Source: Liolophura sinensis (taxonomy: Eukaryota; Mollusca; Polyplacophora; Chitonida; Chitonidae). Taken from it: a DNA stretch of 64,000 nucleotides. Both the position numbers and the translations under genes were made by a program. The notes beneath the pieces were generated by a model, which was not told the origin of the DNA, searched no databases, and saw only the letters and a list, made by a program, of their open reading frames with translations. The stretch is taken from assembly GCF_032854445.1 (NCBI RefSeq), contig NC_088300.1, positions 53,110,984 to 53,174,983 of the forward strand, in the 5' to 3' direction. Position 1 is the stretch's first letter. The number at the start of each line of letters is the position of its first letter. Positions 48,961-61,267 of the stretch are shown in pieces.

Positions 48961-49905
48961 CGCTTTCTTTTTAAACTGGAATGTTTCAATAAGATCATGT
49001 AGCGGACAGAAGGCTGGTTGATCGCTGTACATATATCGTGGATCCAGACAATACGATAACCCTGTTAAATACGCAATTATTCACTCATTACAGAATCATG
49101 GGCTACACAGAATTAAACAAGCTACACTTTTGTAGGTGTTTGGCTGAAATATACAATGTTAGAATGGAATCAGCCGTTGAGGATGCTGTGTTTCTGTGGT
49201 CGGACCATCATACTCCTAGCTTAATACTATTTTAATACTGAAATTTTCATGAAAGGTATCTGATATTCAGTAATGATGTGTGTAAAATGTCATACTCTTA
49301 CGTTTAAAATATGATTTAATAATTGCTAATTGAGGAGGGTTGTGAACCACCATAATACAGGAGAGCTTGGATGAGAGCATGCATACCCCAGTATGAGTAC
49401 ACAATATATTACTATATAAGACTAATACAGAATGAGAGTAGAGGATTACTGGGGCATATATGGATGTATATGGAAATAAGGACTCAGCGGAAGACCGTAA
49501 TGTGCCTCAGGATTTAAAGTGCTTGAGCTGCATGCGTTTCCTCATCTCCCCATCCGCTCGGATCTATCCCACAATTCCAAACCATTCCTAGCCAAATGAC
49601 GAGCTTTCCCCTTTCCGTCAGTTTGGAGGTCTTATTACTGTATGTGAACAGAGGCTGAAGACAAATCTGTGAATTCGATGAAGTCGCCAGTAAGCTTAGT
49701 AAATCCTCTCATTTGGCCCGATAATTACCCGTATACGGAAGACCCCGGATCAGGAATAGGCAAATAAAGCTGAGGATGAAGACTAGTGACGGGAGGCCAG
49801 TAGGGAGTTAGTGAAGAGAAACCTTAACCCAGATGAACATTATCATCTACTAATGTAATGGCGATCTCTATATGACGGTAGGAGTCTAATGGAAAGGGAA
49901 AGTTG
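48961..49905. other. No gene recognised
   Basis: Short frames only; no repeat structure seen. Confidence 0.45.
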
Positions 49906-49910
49906 TACTC

Positions 49911-50186
49911 CACAAAGACAAATTAGTGCTGTAGTAAGTTATAAACCGGTCGCTTTGGGTTTGTTTCTATTTTTAATGAATTTTTAAAAAAATATTAACT
50001 ATTTACTCTGATTGCAAGTGCTGGGTGTTGCAGGTTTTAAATTGATCTCACAAAGACAAATTAGTGCTGTAGTAAGTTATAAACTGGTCGCTTTGGGTTT
50101 GTTTCTATTTTTAATGAATTTTTTAAAAAATGCTAACTATTTACTCCGATTGCAAGTGCTGGGTGTTGCAGGTTTTAAATTGATCT
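49911..50186 (+). repeat. Recent tandem duplication, 138-bp unit
   Basis: Two copies, 49911-50048 and 50049-50186, differ at only a handful of positions (for example CCGGTCG versus CTGGTCG) and in the A-run length. The unit starts CACAAAGACAAATTAGTGCT and ends TTTTAAATTGATCT. 138 is a multiple of three, so the frame at 50012-50197 shows the duplication as LQVLGVAGFKLISQ twice. There is no other sign of coding. Confidence 0.9.
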
Positions 50187-52611
50187 CACAGATGTAAAGA
50201 TAGTGTATCCATCGAAATCGACACTCTGATTTTTTTCTATCGACGTGAATTTCTCTCGATGTACAGCTTTCTGGGAGAAAAAGTTTCTTTTAATAAATTT
50301 GTAGAGAGTGAATCAAGAGAAATGTGTGTTTAAATACTCACATGGAGAGTTTTGACTATAAATATAATAAAACGTGCTAAACATGGTGACACTATATAAT
50401 TTTAAACTTTCGCAAGTGACTACGTTCATTTTGAAGGAAGGTGAATGGAAAGAAACTTCTAAGAAATATTTGGTGTAGGCCTTCTGAATTTACATGCATA
50501 GATGAATGGAATTGAAAATTAAATCCCAGAACCCAGAAAAAGTGTGGTAAGATTGAATTATTATGACGCTGTGCTACATCGACAGAATTTAGAACATGTC
50601 GTGACGACAAACATGGAGAAAATCTCACCAAGATAGTCACACTGAGACAACACATAACCATGGTTCAACATGACATACCACCGGAAGTTAGGGCCCGTAG
50701 TCATAAATGGGACAAATGACGATTTTTATGTAAATCACGTGATGAATGTGTGACATGAACCGTGCATATCCTCCAGTTTTTATACTTTTTTGTGGATTTG
50801 TATTTTACGCTATAACTTTCCAGATTCGTGACATAACTTTAGTACACCAACGTTTGGTGGGAAAAAGAACTGAGTGTCAACAGAATATTTTCCAGGAAAG
50901 CCTCAAACGAATTACCATCGATTGACTTTACTTGAGTACTGACAGCGCCTTTAAATCACCATGCCTGCTTTTTAACCATCACAGGGGCATAATTTGTGTT
51001 TATCATTCCAGCTATTTGGTTTGTACAAGCAAAACAGATTGTCCTCAGTACTTGGCCTACAGACTAAAATCAATACATTGATAACAGATCGCTTACCGTT
51101 GAAGGTTTCCTTAATTCTGTACTATGTAACAGAACATTGATCAAAGTGATGTTTTTGTCATTATTACCTTATGTACACAGTAGAAAAGTCCAGTAGTTCA
51201 GGCAAAATCTACCGCTGAGCATCTATCTGCCAGCGATATCCAACTCCCTTATTCTTTGTTTGGATTCCGGAGCAAATCGAATTACCGTGTAACACGCGAT
51301 ATCAATATTCACTATAGCCTCAGAACGAGGCCTTGACAGCTTACGAAAAAAACACCCCAACTGATTATCTCCCTTTCAGCAGCACTTGATGCCGCTGCTT
51401 TCTTTGTTCACTAGTGTTTTTCCTGTAGCCCATTCATCAAGATGACTGAATGCCAATTGATTAACAGGCACATGGGCTATATATAATTAATGATCAGATA
51501 ATCATATTATGATTTTTGTCCTCGCAACTATTGATTGTTTGCTCTTCATACTCCACGAAAAATGGGGTTTTCTCAGTTGTATTTGAAACGGAGCTTGGAT
51601 AAGAATTTAATCTGTCAAAAATTCTGTACAAGTAAAATGCAGTAAAAAATTCTAGCAAAAATTTAATGTAATTGTAAGGTAATGAATTATCAAGTGCAAG
51701 TCATAAAGAGTAAGTCCTGTTAATAAAACAGAATTCAACACCTTTCTATCTGTTCATCTGTTTCAATCTAAAGGAACAAAATGGAGACCTTCACGTATGT
51801 TATGTGTAGTACAGCTAACAGTGTGTTAGTTATTGCTGGGCTACAAGTGCACATTACTAACATCTTTTATATACCGCTACAATCAAGAATTATGCTGACG
51901 TTTTGTTGGCGTATTTTATCAAAATTTCAAGAAACAAAATTAGAACAATTAGTTATACACTTATACAGGCTATCTGAGATTTAAGTCAGGAGAGCAAACC
52001 TGTTCCTCATCTCCTTGTTGCAGTCAACCCTGTTTCGTTCAGTACAATGAAACGTTTTCATGAACCTGAAATAGTTATTCAGAATACCATTCCAACAAGC
52101 CATGTGTAATATTTAAAAATAAAGTTGATAATAGAGTACATGGCAGCTCGCACAAAGTAATCGTTGGGTACTTTGATTGTAGCTACCATTAGCTAGACTT
52201 ACATAATTGTTAGTGAATAATAAAGACGACAATGTCATTATTATTACGGATGTGACTGGAGCAACGACATCTAGCCGATCAAGTCTGCCACAGCAACCAT
52301 CACTCGGAAAAAGATAAACTCGTGGTATGTATGGATTAAAACCAAGCCGAGTACACCATTAAAACGGTGATACACAACTTCTTTTGGAGTCTCAACTTTT
52401 AAATATTTTTAAAACTATGAACTAAGCAATTAACGTGACAAAAAAAAACAACGTAATTACGTGATTCGAAAATGGGGGTTTGCGAAGTCTACATGCTGTC
52501 CAATTGGATGCCTAGGTTGCATTTGTGGTATTTGCTACCGTATTTAATATTTAAAGACAATGAAGTGATAACTTTGTGAGGCATTGTTTCACTCTGGATT
52601 TCTTGTGACGT
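50187..52611. other. No gene recognised
   Basis: AT-rich, with no supported exons. TTTCCTTAATTC near 51110 beside a donor-like CTTAC resembles a site near 40870 but is not convincing on the minus strand. Confidence 0.4.
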
Positions 52612-52960
52612 GCAACATTATCTGTGTGATTGGTCATGGATATGCGGCAAACATGCAACATTATCTGTGTGATTGGTCATGGATATGCGGCAAACATGCA
52701 ACATTATCTGTGTGATTGGTCATGGATATGCGGCAAACATGCAACATTATCTGTGTGATTGGTCATGAATATGCCATAAACATGCAATATTATCTGTGTG
52801 ATTGGTCATGGATATGCGGCAAACATGCAACATTAGCTGTGTGATTGGTCATGGATATGCCACAAACATGCAATATTATCTTTTGTGACTGGTCAGGAAT
52901 ACACATTATCTTTGGTATATGTAATGAACATATAAACCTACAACATTGTCTTTAACTGAC
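52612..52960 (+). repeat. 43-bp minisatellite in perfect register
   Basis: The unit is GCAACATTATCTGTGTGATT, then GGTCATGGATATGCGGCAAA and CAT. Copies start at 52612, 52655, 52698, 52741, 52784, 52827 and 52870, an exact 43-bp step. The first three copies are identical or nearly so; later ones have substitutions but no indels. Diverged half-copies continue to about 52960. Confidence 0.95.
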
Positions 52961-54689
52961 AACCATGGGATCCTGAAGAACTATATTTAAAGTGATATTA
53001 TGTTATATATTCAAGTTCAAGTTTCACATCAGTTTGGCTTACATCAGTACACAAAGTCAATCTTTGGTTAGATGCAATCGGTATTTCATTTCATGTTTAA
53101 AAGCGCCCATTATGGGCAAATCATAGTTTCGGCTTCTGTTTTAGTTCCAGCAGAAACCAAAAATGCTATAATTTCTGTCATGATATCTCTCTATGAAGCA
53201 AGAAAGTTTATAAAATATGCAAGACTCAAATCGTACAGACTCCAGTCATCGAAGAATGCAGAGACCCAAGAAAGTGTATGCGGAAGATAATATCGATTTG
53301 AACAGCAGAACGCTATCGTGGGTTGATTCGTGCGCAAGAAGAAAAAACTTGGTAATTTCTTATTCTTTTGTAAAACTGCACTTCCATATGCATCGTATGT
53401 TTAGAAGCAGATAAAATAGATGCTAGTGAATTCATAATGTATGATTTTTTATAATTTAAAAAGGTTAACCTGAAAAATGTACGCTTCGAAACTTATCCCA
53501 CTCAAAATGGACAATTGCATGTCGTACCTCTACGCCATGTCAGTCTGTCGCATGTCCAATCAGGACGAATACATGCTTTTGAGAGCGTGAAGTGGAATTC
53601 TTAAAAAATCGGTTTACATAAATTTAGAATATTAAAAATACTCAATTCAAAGGGTCTTTATATTTATCTAAAGGACTCATCTAAAGAGTCATAAAAATAC
53701 GAAGTTCTTGAAAAAGCGAGTCATTGTTATAATCAGTACTCAGCTATGTTTAAAAACGATGTAAATCTCAAAGTGCTCTGGGTAATGACCACTGGTGAAT
53801 ATTTCACGTAACGTCTAGCTTCACACCGCACAGTGGTTAAGATCCTCGAGGCTAATACTTGAAATCATCAATGTGTGTGAGGTCGATACCATGGGTGGGC
53901 CGCCTAGTGTTTATACAGACTTTTACATCAACAGTACAGTGTAGGTATAAATGTGCTGTGGCTTCTGAGAGCACCACAGTGAAATAACGGGGAGTTCGGA
54001 CTACACGAAAATGACCTGCTCTATATATGTGCGTAGGCGATTGACTTCTAGCAAGCAGCAGAGATAACGAGGACCCAGTCGAGATAAATGTAACTATAGG
54101 CGACGCAGACGTCCTGCTTGCCCATCGCTCTAAAGGGTTCTGTTGGCTCATGGCCAATGTTTGTTCGAATCAAGGAACTTGTTGCAGCTCTATGTCATGA
54201 ATTTTTGTGAGGTACTGGCGAGTAGCGCCAGACGCAATGACAGAGAGCAATTAAGCTGTCATTTGTTTAAGGTCGCTTGTTTTTAATCAATACTGCGCGC
54301 TGATTTTCCTGTCACTCTTGGGAAGTAACAAGTTGCCAAAGGTCGGTGCGCAGTTTGCTCCTGGCATCTGGTTTCCTCCGCTCATTAAACTAACAATTGC
54401 CATCATACTCGTGACAAATTCTTGAGCATTAGATAAAGAGATAAATGCATGTACAATGGTGAAAAACCACCGACAGGCAAAATGCACTGTACACATTTTC
54501 GCATGTGATTGGCTTAAAGAGCTCTAGAGCTACCTTGAACACTTCTCTGATGGCACATGTTACACCCCCGGATCTATTTCCGGTAATATGGTAACGTGGA
54601 AACCTGTTTGTGTCTACGAAAGTAATGCTAACACCTAACAATAGCCAGGTAACAATCTATTATCCTCAGCTTCAGCAAACCAAAGATGT
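52961..54689. other. No gene firmly recognised; two weak exon candidates
   Basis: Plus 53233-53352 contains an open piece reading RPKKVYAEDNIDLNSRTLSW that ends at a weak GTAATT donor. Minus 54610-54531 reads TNRFPRYHITGNRSGGV and ends AAG|GTAGCT after an acceptor-like TTACTTTCGTAG. Neither has a partner exon or a known domain. Confidence 0.3.
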
Positions 54690-56060
54690 AGGCGCCAGAA
54701 AGGTCACCACGACCCAGGGCAATACGAGTTGGTGAGTTTTTTTTTACTGTGAAATATTCATATTTCAGAGTAGAATACCTTACTGACCCAAGCCCATCCA
54801 TCATTGAGGCAAACATACACGGAAACCCTATTACCGCTTTACCTAATATATTCTGTTTTTGTCCAGAATGGTAATCACGAGGATTTTATACGGCCATAAG
54901 TTCAAAGGTAAATGGAATTGAAATATGGTTACAACGTTTGAATGTTTAGTCTCTATCTGTCTCGCAGACTTTGTCAGCATGATAAAGAAGACTATGTTTG
55001 ATATATTGTGCAATAGGCCTTTTCCATCCATCATGCTATGATTCGGTTTTTATCACGACCCATACACGTTGTCGAAATTCTCCCTGTGTGTGAGAGATAG
55101 CCTTTTCCTTCAGAGCTCTTTTTATGTAGTTAATACGTCATTGTCAGTGAATGAGGTATGTTTTTGACTCATCTTGAAATCCATAACATTGCAGGAAGGT
55201 CCACTATTTCCATGCTATATATACGGTGTGTTGACTTGCTGATTGATTGATCCTGATATAGTGATGGTGTTGTCAAGATATAGCTGCGATCAAGCCAGGG
55301 GGGAAATCTGACAGTTTATGCACCGACCATGTGATAATTCGCGGGTAATACCTATGCACGAAAGCGGTGGTGCTTCTTCAATGATGTGTAAGAACAAAAG
55401 GAAAATGATGTACACCCTTACACTCTGAGATGGTGTTGCACGTCGTAAATCCCGCCGGTATTACTTCGCCTCGTCTTCGTATTACTTCGTCTTCGTTAAT
55501 TTTAACTGAGCAGATCACACCAATTGCTGAAGTGTCCACACAGGGAGAGTGTTCAAAAAAACGCGCTATGAATGTTATATGAAACCGTTACCGAAGACTA
55601 ATATCCGTCTTTTAAGAGACAACCTGTTTGTCTCAAGGGAATGAACTGACAACGTTGGAAGATTTTCAACGTCAGATGGGCTGTGAAGTTCACAACACAG
55701 TAGAGTGTATATAATTGCGGTAAAATTCTATGGCGCTTGTATGGTTCCAAGCTCCACATCACTTATTTTTTGGTTTTAATCTCCAGTGTGTCACGCTTTA
55801 ACTGCCCTCAATCGCTAAATGTCTCCTTTCCACCTCCACAGCAAGTACCACTGTGACAGAGTATAGCAGCCTTTTTGGTTCTGGTCGTACTGATATCGCG
55901 GATCTGACTTAGGGTAATTCGTCATCTAATGCCTCCTTTCCCGAAGCCATGTTGTAAATTGCTAATAAATTGGTATTGCTTGTCTTTAAATCATAAAAAA
56001 AGTTCCTGTGTCATCTAATAATCTCAATCCACTATTTTAATCCAAACAAGCTGATAAAAA
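54690..56060 (+). repeat. Four-copy segmental duplication, unit A
   Basis: Longest unit together with D. Landmarks shared with D: TGACCCAAGCCCATCCATCA (54783), TTCAAAGGTAAATGGAATTG (54900), TAATACGTCATTGTCAGTGA (55133), TTGACTTGCTGATTGATTGA (55231), TGTCTCCTTTCCACCTCCAC (55820) and ACGCATTCAGGTATGTGTCA at the end. Indels between copies break any common frame, so no coding function is suggested. Confidence 0.75.
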
Positions 56061-56790
56061 TCTAGATGGTAACTGATAACGCATTCAGGTATGTGTCAGG
56101 CATGTTTTTTGACCTGCTGAGTGATTGACCGACTGATTGGCCGTGTTGTGGGATAGCTGATATCAAACCAGACTAGAATCAGGTAATAATGCAGAGGATA
56201 TACTTCTTCGGGAAATCGGCTGTAGTTTCTGACTGGTATGGAAGAACACAGTCAAGTGATCAACATCTTGACGAAGTTATGAAGGCGGTGAAGAGTTTAA
56301 TATGTAGATACATCCCGGTGTCACTTTTTTCACTTTGAAGTAATTAATACACTATTTGTTGACATTTATATGAGAGGAAAACGGTTTTAAAACCCGTTGT
56401 CTTTTTTCACATGGTTGGTGAGTATTAAATCCACAGCACAGTTCAGCTGACTCGACGTATAATTGTAGTCCTGTGGTGTCCTCCGTGTTTTAAGCTCTAC
56501 ATCTGGTATGAGCATTCTCCAGTGCCTTACGGGTTTAACACGTCAAGTTACCCTCAACTTCCACCCTCTCCTTTTTACCACCACAACCACCAGCACCAAA
56601 GAGAGTACACGTACCTTAAGGCTCTGTCCCAAGGATTCCCAGGACCAATGGAATTGATTTTGCTTCAGTCTGAAACAGTTCCAATTCACTTTTTCACTTC
56701 AGACCAGTTGGACACTGGACCAGGTATCTGGTGATTTACCCATGATACGGTCAAGTAGGCACCTTGCATCAGATATGTTTCAATACATGC
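56060..56790 (+). repeat. Segmental duplication, unit B (5'-shortened)
   Basis: Starts near TTGACCTGCTGAGTGATTGA (56117), matching the middle of unit A. It continues through TATGGAAGAACACAGTCAAG (about 56238), CCCTCAACTTCCACCCTCTC (about 56550) and GCTGTCTTTCGAAACAACTC (about 56788). The 71-codon frame at 56522-56734 lies in it and is not kept in the other copies. Confidence 0.7.
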
Positions 56791-56799
56791 TGTCTTTCG

Positions 56800-57960
56800 A
56801 AACAACTCCAACACATAAAGGTTTCTAAGACTGTCGGTTTTGATGGATCAATTGGTTTTATCTGGTTGTTTGTATGGTTAACTGGTCAGGTGAAATAAAT
56901 TGTGTATTGCTTAATAAGTTGAAAGGAAATGCGACTGAACTGTAGTTACAACGTTTGAATGTTAAGTCTATATGGTCTTACAGGCTTTTGGATGATAAAG
57001 CAGATATATTCCAAATATTATTCAGTGGGCCTATTCCATGCATCATGCTATCTTTTGGTTCTATCTCCGCACATGAACGTTGTTGAATTCTCTCCATTGT
57101 GTGTGTGGTAGCTATTTTCTTCACAGTTCCTTTGTAAGGAGTTCATACGTCATTGTCAGTAAAGAGGTGTGTTTTTGGTTCATCCAAAAACACGTTCTGA
57201 CAGTCTCATTATCTTCACGTTAAGTGTTCGATGTTTTGACTTGCTGATTGATTAGTCTCCTGATAATGCGGATAACTGAGGTCAGGCCAGAGACAAATCT
57301 GACAGATTATGTCAGCAAAATGTGATAATTCGGAGGAAATACTTCTTCCCGAAAGCAGTGATAATTCCTTATTGCCATGGAAGAACACAAGACAAACGAT
57401 GATGGCCCTGGTGAGATGATGAAGGCTATGAAGTAATGTTGCACGTTTCTAAATACACAACCGTGTGACTTTTTACCTTGAACACGGCATACTTGAGGTG
57501 GGTTACACCATTGGTTGAGAAGACAACAACTTACATACAAAGAAGTAGCAGATCCTGTTGTTTTCTTTTCGTCACAGTGTGTGCAACTACAGTCAACAAC
57601 ACAGCGGAGGGGATTCCACGTATAACTGCACACATATAATGTTTCCATTGATTTTTGGAGATCAGTTATGCGTGAACAGTCTCAAGCTTGGCAAGACGTA
57701 ACTGTTGTATTCAACCTCCACCCCTCTCATTTCCACAACCCCAGCATGTACTACCAACACACAAGGTATACCAGTCTTCCAGGTTCTGCCCAGACTGATG
57801 CCAGTGTCCTAATGTGATGTAGTTCGTCAACAGAACCCTTTACGGAAACGTTGCTCTAAATTATCAGTAGGACTATATTGGTTTTGATTCTCTTTGTCTA
57901 ATCCTTACAATTCACTGATTTACTTCAAGACTGGCATTGTTCACCAGACGCTGTCTTTGA
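56800..57960 (+). repeat. Segmental duplication, unit C
   Basis: Landmarks: GTTACAACGTTTGAATGTTA (about 56945), CATACGTCATTGTCAGTAAA (about 57147), TTGACTTGCTGATTGATTAG (57236), ATGGAAGAACACAAGACAAA (about 57378), CAACCTCCACCCCTCTCATT (57713) and GCTGTCTTTGAAAATATCCT (57951). Same order and orientation as A and D. Confidence 0.75.
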
Positions 57961-58006
57961 AAATATCCTCAAGTCACACAAACGCTTCGAAGAACACCTG
58001 TTTTGC

Positions 58007-58125
58007 GAATAACTATGACTGTGAACAACTATGACTGAACAACTATGACTGCGAACAACTATGACTGAACAACTATGACTGTGAACAACTATGACTGAAC
58101 AACTATGACTGCGAACAACTATGAG
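58007..58125 (+). repeat. 30-bp higher-order repeat of a 14/16-bp unit
   Basis: Alternating GAACAACTATGACT (14 bp) and the same with two extra bases (GTGAACAACTATGACT or GCGAACAACTATGACT, 16 bp), giving a 30-bp period, about four dimers. It makes a 10-residue repeat (CSVIVVRSHS-like) in the 144-codon minus frame 57925-58359, which I regard as an artefact of the repeat. Confidence 0.85.
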
Positions 58126-58925
58126 CCGACATTTTTTCGTGGAATTTTGTTCGTGTTTTATCTCTAACACGGACGCATACTTCGGGTATCTTAAGGCAAA
58201 CAAAAACGACAAAGATACAAGATATTGCACTAAAAAGAATTTACAAACGACAGCAACTGTTGGAAATCCAAAAGACAATTTTACGATTCCAGCAGCAGAA
58301 AATTGGTGATAAGATATACCAGACACCCCAATGCTGTAGGGCTTAATTAATTCAATCACTTTACATCACTACCACCAAAACCACGTCTGTTCTTTCTTGC
58401 AACCCGAGAAACTTATTCATGATTTTTTCAGACATTCAACATTGCAGACCTATTTTCAACCGCCATCCATAAATATTTTGAGCTATATATTGTATTCCTC
58501 CTTTCCATTTTGTGAGTAAGATAGTTGGCATATATCTTATGAAAAATCAGACGAAAGGATAGGGAAAGACTCCATTCATTTTCCTCACAAACCCTGGCAG
58601 ACAAAGGTAACATCTTTACTTGTCTAAAGTTTCCTGTTTTCGTTAAGGCAATTACTTTGCCCAGTATCTGAGAGATTCGAATGTATCACACATAACAAGG
58701 ACATAAAGACACAAGAAAAAGTAAACAAACATAACAAGTCCTGTAATTTGACATAAGGCACTAATATACACTACACATTTTTCATTTTATCGTATGCAGA
58801 AAAGAATCCACTATTTTACTACACACGTTTCCCCCGCATTACGTGAAAAACCAATCCAAGTTTCCAATAGCACTTCATACACTCGTGACAGTTACCAACA
58901 TACTGTTAAATGCAATGCTGTTGTC
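58126..58925. other. No gene recognised
   Basis: Spacer between duplication units C and D. Only short frames. Confidence 0.4.
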
Positions 58926-59105
58926 TTTATTTATTTATTTATTTATTTAATTGTTGCTTTGCGCCGTACTCAAGAAAATTTCTCTTATACGACGGCGACC
59001 AGCATTACGGTTAGAGGTGAAAACCCACGATCATCTGCAGGTTGCAGGCACACCTTTCCACATTCACATCGTCCGCATCAATGAGAGGCTTCTAGGTCTA
59101 GGCCA
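58926..59105 (-). mobile_element. V-SINE, internally deleted
   Basis: Plus strand reads (TTTA)n, GCGCCGTACTCAAGAAAATT, TATACGACGGCGACCAGCAT, CCCACGATCATCTGCAGG and TGAGAGGCTTCTAGG. That is the tail, part of the V region and the start of the body in reverse complement. The GGAGAGGAAGCCAGC block seen in the 48.7-kb copy is missing. It sits just before duplication unit D and is not found before units A to C, so it inserted after the duplication or only in this copy. Confidence 0.8.
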
Positions 59106-59179
59106 CTTCTGGTCATACTGGTGCCACGAAAGGTAGGCCGCATTCTACGTGTCAGCTGGCCCTTCTTATACATATCCAA

Positions 59180-59296
59180 CTATTGCCTGGGGACGATCAA
59201 CACGACCTATTGGTGAGGTTTTTATTGTAAAATATTCATCTATCAGTAATGACCCAAGCCCATTCATCATTGTGGCAAATATTTATTTATAGGGAA

Positions 59297-59391
<95 letters not shown>

Positions 59392-60600
59392 TATCCTTTG
59401 TCAAGAATTGCAATCGCGAAGATTTTACATGCCTTTCAGTTCAAAGGTAAATGGGATTGGAAAATAGTTACGACGTTTCATTGTTAAGTCCTGCAGACTC
59501 TGTCAGTGTGATAAAGGCAATCATTTTTAAAATATTGTTTAGTACGCCTGTTTCATCCATCATGCATGCTATCATTTGGTTTTATATGACGAATAAACGT
59601 TGACGAAATGCTCTCCGTGTGTCAGAAATAGCTTTGCCTAAGCTCTTTTTAAAAGAGTTAATACGTCATTGTCGGCGAAGAAGGTTTGTTTTTAGCTCAT
59701 CCAGAAATCCATAACTGTCCCGATAGGTTCATTATCTACACGTTAAATGTACGGTGTTTTGACTTGGTGATTGATTGATTGCTTTCCGGATGGTGTTGTC
59801 AGGATAACTGCAGTCAGGCCAGATGAAAACCTGACAGATTATGTCAGTAAAATGTGAAAATTCAGGGGTAATAATTCTGCGCGAAAACTCTCCTCTTTGG
59901 TATGGAAAAACACAAGGCTGAACAACCTGGCGCAGTGATGAACGCCTTGAAGTAACGCTGCATATCGTAAACACACACTGTCGTGACTTTTTATGCTCTA
60001 AAGTGGCAAGACTCCGGCTATTTACCATCGGTTGACAACGCCACACATGAAGGGTGGCCATTAAACGCGCTATACACGACATGCAGGGTTTTCTGTGAAA
60101 TCGGTATTCAGCAACGACTGTTTTCTGCTTCCTTTTTTATCGCACTATGTATCCATCTCAAGGCAATAACTGACAAGGGAAGTCTTTCAGTTGTTGTTGT
60201 TTTTCATTTTATTTTTTTCACACTGGAGATGGATGGAGAGCTGGAGGATTCCTAATATAATGGTAGAACTTACGTTGTTTCCATGTCAGCATCAGTTATC
60301 CTTTGTCGATAAGGTGTCATGGTATAACTTCACCCTCAAATTCATCCCCTTTCCTATCCACCACCAAATTAAGGAGAGTGTATCTTATTTTCAGACTGAT
60401 ACCGTGGACCTAATTTACTGTAACCCATCCAATAAAGCCTTTACCCAAGTAAATTCGTAAATTACTTGTATACTGCTACTGATTCAGTCCGAATCGTCGT
60501 TTTGTAATTCACTTATTTTCTTCAAACCAATTGAGCGCTTGATCAAGATCCAGCTAACACAGTATTCAGATAAGCATCAGGTATAATGGGTGGTCCACCA
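59180..60600 (+). repeat. Segmental duplication, unit D
   Basis: Landmarks: TGACCCAAGCCCATTCATCA (59249), TTCAAAGGTAAATGGGATTG (about 59440), TAATACGTCATTGTCGGCGA (about 59658), TTGACTTGGTGATTGATTGA (about 59758), CCCTCAAATTCATCCCCTTT (about 60331) and AGTATTCAGATAAGCATCAG (about 60562). A long TA microsatellite has expanded inside it where unit A has only CCCTATTA. It is separated from unit C by about 1.2 kb. Confidence 0.75.
59301..59390. repeat. (TA)45 microsatellite
   Basis: Uninterrupted 90-bp TA run inside duplication unit D. The corresponding place in unit A has no such run. Length is likely unstable and may be mis-assembled. Confidence 0.95.
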
Positions 60601-60967
60601 CACACTGCCTTTCAAAATATATCACAAGCAAATTTCTTTCCCTATTTGATCGTTTGATTAATAGATGGGATGGTAATTGGGTGTTTTTTCATTGGGAGTC
60701 CGTCCGTTTGATAGGTTATTGGTTTGGTGGCTTACAGCTGACGACTAGGAGCCGACAGTTTTCCCGTGATAACATATACCTGCCTGCAACTCTTCTGCAG
60801 TAAATACTCGATTCATTTTCTTCGACTTTTCGCAGACAAAAACAGGGCCCACGTGTTCAAAAGATTAGTGAAAGTTTAGCCCGGCTTGAATCTTAATACC
60901 AGTCTAGTCCTAATACAAAGTAAACGACACCAGTCTGGACTAAAGCCAATGCTAGGCTTAAATCCTT
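60601..60967. other. No gene recognised
   Basis: Contains AGTCTAGTCCTAATAC- and GTCTGGACTAAAGCC-like half-inverted motifs at 60880-60960 that may be a decayed MITE end. Confidence 0.3.
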
Positions 60968-61267
60968 AGGGCTATATCGGAGATTTTTGGCAAAAAAATC
61001 ACATTTGCTAATCACTTCAAATTTTGTGTATCTACCATGAGAGACTTGTAGTATTAATGGTCTTAAAATGTTTCTAAAGTTTAAATTTTAAAAAATTTAA
61101 ATTTTAGCAACTCCATTACCGATTTTGAGCGGTAACGTAGACGAGTATAATGTAAAAAGTGATATTATCTGTGAAAGTTAATAACTAGGGCTACTCTAAT
61201 ATAATAGCAAAAATTCGATAGGATTTGCACAGATTATGTTTTTGCCAAAACTTCATCGGGATAGCCT
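60968..61267. mobile_element. 300-bp MITE, possibly PIF/Harbinger-like
   Basis: Ends are inverted: left GGGCTATATCGGAGATTTTT then GGCAAAAA; right, read in reverse complement, GGCTATCCCGATGAAGTTTT then GGCAAAAA. Weaker pairing continues inwards for about 70 bp. TTA lies directly outside each end, fitting the 3-bp TWA target preference known for PIF/Harbinger. There is no coding capacity. A near-perfect 34-bp palindrome (CTAAAGTTTAAATTTT / AAAATTTAAATTTTAG, 61074-61107) lies close to the centre, so the whole element can fold back. Confidence 0.65.

Noticed and set aside
54628-54816. Minus frame with a DCYLAIVRC phrase resembling the GPCR DRY region
   Set aside because: One short phrase only. 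No preceding transmembrane helix of suitable length, and it lies at the edge of duplicated non-coding sequence.
57925-58359. 144-codon minus frame with 10-residue repeats
   Set aside because: The repeat part comes from the 30-bp DNA repeat and the rest shows no family features.
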